A DNA stretch of 64,000 bases from QWHO01 sp039809865. GTDB taxonomy: Bacteria > Vulcanimicrobiota > Xenobia > Xenobiales > QWHO01. Position numbers and translations under genes: made by a program. How positions within the stretch are numbered: the stretch's first letter is position 1; each line of letters starts with the position of its first letter. Shown in pieces: positions 58,245-64,000 of the stretch. Under the pieces are notes generated by a model. That model searched no databases and was not told the DNA's origin. It was given only the letters and a program-made list of their open reading frames with translations. The stretch covers positions 1 to 64,000 of the forward strand of contig JBDHVW010000020.1 of NCBI GenBank assembly GCA_039809865.1. Reading direction: 5' to 3'.

Positions 58245-58380
58245 GAAAACAGACCTTTGCGAGCTGCAGCGTAGACTCCTGGAGTTTAAGAATCTTCAAG
58301 AATAGTGCGCCTGTTCGACCCCGCCGAAACGGCTTCTTTTGTAGACAGGAACAGGGGAGGCGTGGCAGAATTGCCTTCAA

Positions 58381-60432
58381 ATGCGCCCCCGGATGCGCCT
58401 GTGGATCGTCGTGCTCTTCGCCTGGCTTGCGCTGGTCGGAAGCGCGGCGGCGCAGAGCCAAGAGCGCCTGTATCTTCAGGCCGACAGCGTCAAATCAGAG
58501 AACGGCAAGACCGTGGCTTCCGGTCATGTGCGCGCCGAGATCGCCGGTGTGCGCCTGGATTGCGACTACCTCGAGTATGACGAGGCCACCAGCATCGTGG
58601 GCGCCCGCGGCGACTGCGTTTTCTATTTTCAGGACAGCTTCCTGGCGGCCGACAGCGTCGACTTCAATACCCGCGGGCAGATGGCGCGCCTCACGATGGT
58701 GTCGGGGCGAGCGCGCGACTTCCTGGTGGACAAGCGCAACGTCCAGCAGGACCTGTTTTTCTGGGCGGACGAGGTGACGTGGCGTCCCGATAAGGTCGAG
58801 GCCACCAACGCCGTCCTGACGAGCTGCGAATTTCCCCCCGGACGCACCGACTACACTCTGGAGTCGGCCCTGCTCGAGATCTTTCCCAAGAACCGCATCA
58901 CCGCCAGCGACGCCAAGCTGGTGCTGGGCGATACGCCCATTTATACGCTTCCCACGGTCAACCTGTCGCTCACCAGCCAGGCCCCCCAGCGCGTGCAGCC
59001 GTTCTTCCCCCTGGTGGGCCACAATGGTGTGGATGGGCTGTTCCTGCGCAACTCCTTCGACTACACGCTGGGCGATCACAACTACGGTCAGATTCTGTTG
59101 GATGTCTACCAGCACAGTGGACTTGGCGCCGGCCTCAAGCACCATTACTCGTTCGGCGAGATCGGCGGCGGCGATCTCTACTTTTACGAGCTGCGCGGGC
59201 GCCAGTCCAATCGCTCGCGCTACCAGGTCAACAGTAACACCGCTTTGAAGCCCGACCGCTACTCCACGCTGACCCTGAACTACAGCGCCAACAAGTTCGA
59301 GCTTCCGGGCTTCGTCTCGCCCGCCCAGGAGAACGCCCAGATCGACTACCGGCGCGACACCGATGTGCAGCAGCTCCAACTCCTGGCCAACTACAGCCGG
59401 TTGGGCGACAACCAGAACGTGGTCACGCGGTTGTTCTATCACCTGAATCTGACGGACGAGCTCTCCACCCGTTGGGCTGCCGACTACTACCGCACCACGA
59501 CGGCCGTGGGTGGCACCACCAATCGCTACCACCTGCTCGGCTCGCTGAACCACCAGACCGAGCTCTTCGACTCGGCGCTGGATCTCGAGCGGAGTGGGGG
59601 CGATTCGACCTTCTATTACCTGAACCGCAGCCCCGAGGTCAGCATCCGCTCCAAGTCGCTGTATCTGGGGCCGGTGCCTATCCAGGTGGCGGGCGCCTTT
59701 GGCAGCCTCTTCGAGTCGCCCAGTAACTTCGGCACCACCCGGGGCGATCTCAAGCTGACCATTCCGGACCAGGAGATTAACTTCGGCTCGGGCCGCTTCC
59801 TGGCGGGCGGCGGAGCGCGCCAGATGCTGTATGGCAGCGGTGATGCCCAGTACGTGCTGGCCGCTCGCGGCTCGTATCTGCAGAACATCGGCTCCAACGC
59901 GGTGGCCCGCATCGACTACAACTGGCAGGACCCCAACGGCTACTCGCCCTTCCAGCACGACCTGCAGTTCCAGTATCAGACGTTGACGGGCGGCCTCGAG
60001 CTCTACGATTCCGACACCTGGAAGCTGGGCGCCCTGGCGGGCTATGACCTCAACGGCGATCGGCTGCACGACCTCATCCCGCGCCTGGACGTCCATCCGT
60101 CCGACGGTTTCCGGGTCATCGCGAGCTCGAACTACGATCCCAACTTCAAGATCTGGCGCAGCGTCGACTCCCAGATCCGTTTCAACCTGACCGACGACAT
60201 CTCGGTCGCCTCCTGGAACCTGTATGACCTGGTCAACCAGCGCATCACCTACCAGGACTACCAGCTCAACGTCAAGCAGCACGACTGGACGGCCAGCGTG
60301 GTTTATCGCGGCGTCCAGAACGAAGTCTTCTTCCAGTTCTCGCTCAACGCGTTCCCGCTGCAGCAGCCCCAGATCGGGCCCACCTATGACCGGCCGATCC
60401 TGCCCAACACCAACCAGCCTTACCTGCGCTAG
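58381..60432 (+). CDS. lptD: LptD/OstA-like outer-membrane LPS-assembly protein
   Basis: A 683-residue protein with a signal peptide (LWIVVLFAWLALVGSAAAQ). Residues about 28-130 form an OstA/LptA-like beta-jellyroll (LQADSVKSENGKTVASGHV, LDCDYLEYDEATSIVGARGD). The rest consists of alternating amphipathic strands typical of a large beta-barrel (FLRNSFDYTLGDHNYGQILLD, NVVTRLFYHLNLTDELSTRWA). LptD places LPS in the outer leaflet, so the organism is probably diderm with LPS or a related lipid. It is somewhat shorter than proteobacterial LptD and lacks obvious paired cysteines. Start ATG 58381 or 58393. It may be a LptD relative rather than the housekeeping copy. Confidence 0.78.
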   Translation: MRPRMRLWIVVLFAWLALVGSAAAQSQERLYLQADSVKSENGKTVASGHVRAEIAGVRLDCDYLEYDEATSIVGARGDCVFYFQDSFLAADSVDFNTRGQMARLTMVSGRARDFLVDKRNVQQDLFFWADEVTWRPDKVEATNAVLTSCEFPPGRTDYTLESALLEIFPKNRITASDAKLVLGDTPIYTLPTVNLSLTSQAPQRVQPFFPLVGHNGVDGLFLRNSFDYTLGDHNYGQILLDVYQHSGLGAGLKHHYSFGEIGGGDLYFYELRGRQSNRSRYQVNSNTALKPDRYSTLTLNYSANKFELPGFVSPAQENAQIDYRRDTDVQQLQLLANYSRLGDNQNVVTRLFYHLNLTDELSTRWAADYYRTTTAVGGTTNRYHLLGSLNHQTELFDSALDLERSGGDSTFYYLNRSPEVSIRSKSLYLGPVPIQVAGAFGSLFESPSNFGTTRGDLKLTIPDQEINFGSGRFLAGGGARQMLYGSGDAQYVLAARGSYLQNIGSNAVARIDYNWQDPNGYSPFQHDLQFQYQTLTGGLELYDSDTWKLGALAGYDLNGDRLHDLIPRLDVHPSDGFRVIASSNYDPNFKIWRSVDSQIRFNLTDDISVASWNLYDLVNQRITYQDYQLNVKQHDWTASVVYRGVQNEVFFQFSLNAFPLQQPQIGPTYDRPILPNTNQPYLR

Positions 60433-60443
60433 GGAATCGAGGG

Positions 60444-60464
60444 GTCAACGGTCGACAGTCAACA
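60444..60464. repeat. Heptanucleotide repeats (GTCAACG, GTCGACA, GTCAACA)
   Basis: Three tandem heptads of the same kind as those at 46066-46100 lie just after the lptD-like gene, 14 kb away. They sit on the left of a hairpin that has another heptad series on its right. Confidence 0.7.
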
Positions 60465-60476
60465 GTAGAAATGAAA

Positions 60477-60501
60477 AGTGGCCGGCTTGCGACCGGCCAC
60501 T
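60477..60501. terminator. Hairpin between convergent genes
   Basis: AGTGGCCGG and CCGGCCACT (9 bp) flank CTTGCGA. An A-run precedes the left arm (AAAA at 60474-60477), which would be a T-run for leftward transcription, so it can serve the clostripain-like gene as terminator and possibly the lptD-like gene as well. Confidence 0.6.
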
Positions 60502-60527
60502 CTCAACTCTGAACTCTCGACTCTAAA
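60500..60527. repeat. Heptanucleotide repeats (CTCTNNA type)
   Basis: Four heptads CTCTCAA, CTCTGAA, CTCTCGA and CTCTAAA follow the hairpin. On the reverse strand they read TTGAGAG and TCGAGAG, sharing the TYGANNG core with the reverse of the GTCAACA-type heptads on the other side. Confidence 0.7.
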
Positions 60528-60532
60528 CTAAG

Positions 60533-62503
60533 TCAGGCTTTGTCCTGCAGGTTGTTGTTGGCCCAGTGGCCGTAGGCGGCCATCGCCCACTTGGTGGAGG
60601 CGGGCTGGTTGGAGAGCTCGATGTTGTCGCGGATCTCTTTGTAGTTGGTGTAGACGCCATACACGTTCTTGATCCAGGGGGAGAAGAACGTCAGCATACC
60701 GGCGGTGGCGCCGATGCCGTGCAGGGCGGGGTTCACGTAGCTCAAGTTGGCCACGGCCTTCAGGCCGGCCGTGCCCACATCGAAGGCGGCGCTGACGGCC
60801 GCATCGGTGTCCTGCAGCTCGGTGACCGCGTAGTTGATGTTCTTGGCCGCGTTGACCGCGTCGTAAGCCGCACCCGCGACGCCCACGTAAGGCGTCCAGG
60901 CGGCCGGGATGCCCATGAATCCCGAGGCGTGCTCGGCGCCGCGCCAGGCGTTGATGGCGTTGAACCAGCCCGCCATCGAGGCGATGCTGCCCACCAGTTG
61001 GAGCTTCGGTCCGTGCTTGCCGGAGAGGTCGCTCCACTTGTCCAGCGCGTTCTCCGAGAAGCCCAGCTTCTTCATCGCGTTGTTGAAGCCGGAATCCTTG
61101 GCGCCCAGCGTGAGGACGTCATCCCAGGCGGTGTCCTGAGCGAACTTGGTGCTGCCGTAGTCGGCGTCCTTCACCGAGCGGTTGGCCGTGGGCGTGCCGT
61201 CGGGGCGGAAATAGCCGTAGTGCGTGGGCGCGAACACCGAGATGCCGTGCGCGTTCTTCACATACTTGCCGACCGCGGCGTCACCCACCGTGGAGGCCTC
61301 GATGGCGTCCATCGCGGCCTGCGCGGCAGCCTTCACGCCGGCATCGGTGATCTCCGGGTCTTCCTTCACCAGGCGGGCGAAGTCGAAGGCGTCGCGCTCG
61401 TTCTGGTAGGCCACGTTCTTGGAACGGCCCTGGAAATCTTGAGCGTAGTCCAGCAGGTGGTTGATCTTGTCGCCCGAGATGCCGGCCGCCAGGATCTTCT
61501 GGGAGAGGTCATCCCAGGTCTGCTTCACCGCGTCCATCTTGTTGAGGTCGATGGCCGAAATCGTGCTCGAGATGGCCGCGTTGCCGGAGCCCATCGAGTT
61601 CATCAAGCACCACATCCGCGTCATCGTGAGCGGGTCCTGCACGTGGTCCTGGTTGAGGTTCTTGATCTCGTTGGCGATCTGGCCGATGAACATGCCGCCG
61701 CCGGCCTGGATGCCCTGGGAGCCAATCATGTAGTTGGCGCCGTCCTTCAGCTCGTAGGCCAGCTCCATGCTGGTCGTGGTCGAGCCGTCGATGGCCACCA
61801 CGTCGATCTTCTTGCCGGTGGCGGCGGCGATGTCCGAGAACACCTGGCCGACCTCGGAGGGCTTCATCTTGGAGCCGTGGATCTCGTCGTTCATCATGCC
61901 CGACAGACCGGCCGAGGGGCCCTGCATCACGACCATGTAGTGCTTGGCCGGGTAAGCCGCCATACCCCACTCCAGGAACTCCTTGAGGGTCTCGGCTTTG
62001 CCCATGTTCTTGTCGCCCAGGTCCTGGATGACCGGGGACTCGATCTTCTTGGAGCTGCCCGGCATCCAGCCGAGGAGCGCGGTGGAGATGATCACGTCGG
62101 GCGTGAGCTTCTCGCCGTTGTGGACCATGTTGTAGCGGCGGGTGCCCGTCCAGTCGCCCTTCCACTTGTCGAACAGTCCGGGGCCGCGCGAGGCCTGGGC
62201 GACCCAGTTGATGTTCTTGTCGGAGCCGACATACTCGAGCTGGCGCAGGTTGCTGACCACCGAGGTGGAGAGGCCGTTGTTGCCGTTCATATACATCAGC
62301 ACGGTCCACTCCTTCTCGGGCTCGAGAGGGGTGACCGCGGGCTTGCCGCTCGCGGCGGGTTGCTGCTGGGCAGGAGCCTGCTGCGGCTGCTGCTGCGCGG
62401 CTGCGGGCGCGCCGGCGCCGATGGGCTTGGGTTTACCCTGCCCCGCTCCGATGCGGCGACCTTCCGCTAAGTTGAGAGCCGATGCGGCTACGCTGACGTT
62501 CAT
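60533..62503 (-). CDS. Clostripain (C11)-like protein lacking catalytic residues
   Basis: A 656-residue protein. ATG 62503 is chosen because GGAGG lies 6-7 nt upstream. A Pro/Gln/Ala-rich N-terminus (about 28-56) leads to a clostripain fold: EKEWTVLMYMNGNNGLSTS, then VIQDLGDKNMGKAETLKEFL. The two catalytic positions are changed. The His of the 'WDHGSG' loop is replaced in VVMQGPSAG (Gly195 by alignment), and the Cys of 'FDAC' by Ser241 in AIDGSTTTSMELAYEL. It is therefore likely a pseudoprotease that binds rather than cuts. The last ~200 residues are Ala-rich helices. There is no classical signal peptide. It is convergent with the lptD-like gene. Confidence 0.8.
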   Translation of the reverse strand: MNVSVAASALNLAEGRRIGAGQGKPKPIGAGAPAAAQQQPQQAPAQQQPAASGKPAVTPLEPEKEWTVLMYMNGNNGLSTSVVSNLRQLEYVGSDKNINWVAQASRGPGLFDKWKGDWTGTRRYNMVHNGEKLTPDVIISTALLGWMPGSSKKIESPVIQDLGDKNMGKAETLKEFLEWGMAAYPAKHYMVVMQGPSAGLSGMMNDEIHGSKMKPSEVGQVFSDIAAATGKKIDVVAIDGSTTTSMELAYELKDGANYMIGSQGIQAGGGMFIGQIANEIKNLNQDHVQDPLTMTRMWCLMNSMGSGNAAISSTISAIDLNKMDAVKQTWDDLSQKILAAGISGDKINHLLDYAQDFQGRSKNVAYQNERDAFDFARLVKEDPEITDAGVKAAAQAAMDAIEASTVGDAAVGKYVKNAHGISVFAPTHYGYFRPDGTPTANRSVKDADYGSTKFAQDTAWDDVLTLGAKDSGFNNAMKKLGFSENALDKWSDLSGKHGPKLQLVGSIASMAGWFNAINAWRGAEHASGFMGIPAAWTPYVGVAGAAYDAVNAAKNINYAVTELQDTDAAVSAAFDVGTAGLKAVANLSYVNPALHGIGATAGMLTFFSPWIKNVYGVYTNYKEIRDNIELSNQPASTKWAMAAYGHWANNNLQDKA

Positions 62504-62570
62504 GACGGGCCTCCCTGATCTGACTGCGAGGATTATATGCGCCGCTCGCGCCAGGGAAGTTGCGGTCATG

Positions 62571-63143
62571 TTAACGGGGCACCGGAGTGGGTGCAGCGGG
62601 ATCGGGGACCTCCACCAGGATCGGGACGTAGTCGGTCTGCTCGTACAGCCAGCGCAGCGCCTCGCGATCGCGGGCCGACAGGCGCGTGGCCTCCAGGGGC
62701 TGGCGGCGGTTCACCACCACGTCGAACATCACGTCGCGCGCATCCAGGCTGTGCTCCAGCCCCAGACAGTGCCCCAGCTCCTGCATCAGCACGCGCGCCC
62801 GCACCCCGTCGGTGACGCGCCAGGTGCCGTCCACGCTGATGCCGGTCACCAGCAGGTAGCCCATCACCGGGTTCCACCAGACCGCACCCGCCTTGCCCCG
62901 CGGGAGGCGATCGGGGGACCAGGTCACCACGATGTCCGCCTCCTCGCGAGGCACGCTGCGAAACAGGGTGCCGCAGGTGTTCCACTGCGCCAGGCAATAG
63001 TCGAACACGCGTGCCTGCGCGGGATCGTCCGAGTAGAGCCGGATCGGCAGCATCTCGGGACGCCAGTGGGCGGGCTTGTCGAATTGCCGCATGACCTCGT
63101 AGCCCGGCGGCAGCGCCAGGGCCAGGAGCAGCAGCAGAATCAC
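62571..63143 (-). CDS. Matrixin-like zinc metalloprotease with altered zinc site
   Basis: About 190 residues with an N-terminal hydrophobic signal (ILLLLLALALPPG). The region ARVFDYCLAQWN ... ADIVVTWSPDRLP ... GAVWWNPVMGYLLVTGISV leads to RVLMQELGHCLGLEHSLDARDVMF, which matches the matrixin HExxHxxGxxH followed by the Met-turn. But the first zinc His is Gln, while the catalytic Glu and the other two His remain. GTG 63143 is used. A GGAGGA upstream lies before a 5-codon ATG frame (MVLMV), and a 2-nt shift would fuse that to the signal peptide, so the start may be damaged. Activity is doubtful. Confidence 0.72.
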   Translation of the reverse strand: MILLLLLALALPPGYEVMRQFDKPAHWRPEMLPIRLYSDDPAQARVFDYCLAQWNTCGTLFRSVPREEADIVVTWSPDRLPRGKAGAVWWNPVMGYLLVTGISVDGTWRVTDGVRARVLMQELGHCLGLEHSLDARDVMFDVVVNRRQPLEATRLSARDREALRWLYEQTDYVPILVEVPDPAAPTPVPR

Positions 63144-63212
63144 ACCATCAGCACCATGCGGAACCGATTCCTCCGGAGGAGTTGCTTCCCGTCGGTCCCG
63201 AAGGCCCCCTCT

Positions 63213-63572
63213 ATGAGCAAGATTGGCTGGCTTGATTTGACCGTGCAGGACGCCTCCACCCTGTGCGACTTCTACTCTCAGGTGGCGGGTTACGACAAGA
63301 TGGGCATCTCGATGGGCGATTACGAAGATTATTGCCTGACGGCCGAAGACGGCGCTGTGGCGGGGGTCTGCCACGCCCGAGGAGGTAACGCCGACCTTCC
63401 CCCGATGTGGATCCCCTATTTCCTGGTGGACAAGCTCGAAGAGCGGTTGGAAACCTTGAAGGCCAAAGGCGGGACGCCCATCGGCGGCATCCGGGGCGGT
63501 CACGGGGCGGACAAGTTCGTGGTCTTCAAAGATCCGGCCGGAGCGGTGGCGGCACTCTACCAGAAGGGATGA
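63213..63572 (+). CDS. VOC (glyoxalase-like) family protein
   Basis: A 119-residue protein with the betaalphabetabetabeta layout of vicinal-oxygen-chelate proteins: IGWLDLTVQDASTLCDFYSQVAG at the start, then PYFLVDKLEERLETLKAKGG and FVVFKDPAGAVAALYQ. Such single-domain proteins include glyoxalases, antibiotic-binding proteins and dioxygenases; the substrate is unknown. A weak AAGG lies upstream of ATG 63213. Its stop overlaps the ATG of the next gene (ATGA), so the two are linked. Confidence 0.85.
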   Translation: MSKIGWLDLTVQDASTLCDFYSQVAGYDKMGISMGDYEDYCLTAEDGAVAGVCHARGGNADLPPMWIPYFLVDKLEERLETLKAKGGTPIGGIRGGHGADKFVVFKDPAGAVAALYQKG

Positions 63573-64000
63573 GGCTGCTCCTGGCATTGCTGCTCCTCCT
63601 GACGCCCGCTATTGCCCAGGAGAGCGGGCTCGAGCTGAGCCGGCCCATCCACGCCGGCACGTTCATGGACGTCTGTGGTCCGCGGGCCGCGGTGTTCGGC
63701 TATGAGGGGCGCAAGCTCGAAGTCTGGGTCTACCCCATGAAGGTGCTCGAGGACTTCCAGCTCAGCTTCTCGCTGGAAGGCTATCCCACGCCGATTCCGT
63801 CGACCGAGCTGGTGAAGACCATCACGGTGCGCCCCGAGGCCACCATCCTCACTTACTCGCACAGCGCCTTCACGGTGACGCAGACGATCTTCGCCTCGCG
63901 CCACGAGCCCGGCGTGGCCATGCTGTTGGACGTGGACAGCGTGCTGCCCATGACCATCACGGGCGAGTTCCGGCCGCGCCTCAAGCTGATGTGGCCCGCG
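63569..64000 (+). CDS. Secreted glycosidase-like protein (N-terminal part, runs off the window)
   Basis: The first 144 codons are visible. ATG 63569 overlaps the VOC gene stop (ATGA). A signal peptide (MRLLLALLLLLTPAIAQ) leads to a beta-rich domain with EVWVYPMKVLEDFQLSFSL, TITVRPEATILTYSHSAF and LDVDSVLPMTITGEFRPRL. This is the N-terminal beta-sandwich seen in six-hairpin glycosidases and glycogen-debranching-type enzymes. The catalytic (alpha/alpha)6 barrel would be outside the window. Periplasmic sugar breakdown is likely. Confidence 0.65.
   Translation, partial: MRLLLALLLLLTPAIAQESGLELSRPIHAGTFMDVCGPRAAVFGYEGRKLEVWVYPMKVLEDFQLSFSLEGYPTPIPSTELVKTITVRPEATILTYSHSAFTVTQTIFASRHEPGVAMLLDVDSVLPMTITGEFRPRLKLMWPA

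Overview
This window is GC-rich bacterial chromosome from a diderm organism. An LptD-type outer-membrane protein, several lipoproteins with clear lipoboxes, MurF, aconitase, NadD and RsfS are present. There is no rRNA, integrase, transposase or CRISPR array. No gene places the organism securely. The mix of many two-component and c-di-GMP proteins, pilin-like proteins with a conserved cysteine-rich periplasmic domain, and many unrecognised helical proteins suggests a poorly cultured lineage (Eremiobacterota- or Armatimonadota-like). That placement is a guess.

Layout. 0-16.9 kb: the end of murF, a GAF kinase that lacks its H-box histidine, a secreted metallophosphoesterase lipoprotein, a large repeat protein, and a signalling block (Ser/Thr kinase facing an FHA-GAF histidine kinase; hybrid kinase, CheY-like regulator and PilZ protein in one operon). 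An ankyrin-type protein and two unknown proteins follow. 17.2-24.2 kb: seven genes, each overlapping the next by exactly 4 nt (glycosyltransferase, cupin, aldehyde dehydrogenase, saccharopine dehydrogenase-like protein, second aldehyde dehydrogenase, two pilin-like proteins). A frameshifted AbrB/MazE-like gene meets this operon tail to tail. 24.5-31.2 kb: a small membrane protein, a GGDEF regulator, a hybrid kinase, an orphan solute-binding protein, and a mosaic pseudogene made of DUF3160 and isoaspartyl-methyltransferase pieces. 31.2-37.6 kb: two very large lipoproteins. 37.7-41.3 kb: pgi, a TPR protein, and a Gly-Cys-Val tRNA operon with its own terminator. 41.3-49.8 kb: DUF697-like, DUF5693-like, SPFH, AI-2E-type permease and 3D-domain proteins. 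49.8-54.8 kb: phzF, more pilin-like genes and a remnant, small unknown proteins, DUF1152. 54.8-60.4 kb: nadD-rsfS-acn facing lptD. 60.5-64 kb: a clostripain-like protein without its catalytic residues, a matrixin-like protein with an altered zinc site, a VOC protein, and the start of a secreted glycosidase-like protein.

Organisation. Co-directional genes very often overlap by 4 nt (ATGA, GTGA or TTGA), and five convergent pairs share a 4-nt stop overlap (CTAG, TTAG or CTAA). This regularity was used to choose starts and to recognise broken genes. Recurring themes are enzyme folds that have lost catalytic residues (histidine kinase, clostripain, matrixin, receiver domain), a pilin-like domain used in several settings, and intergenic heptanucleotide repeats and hairpins.
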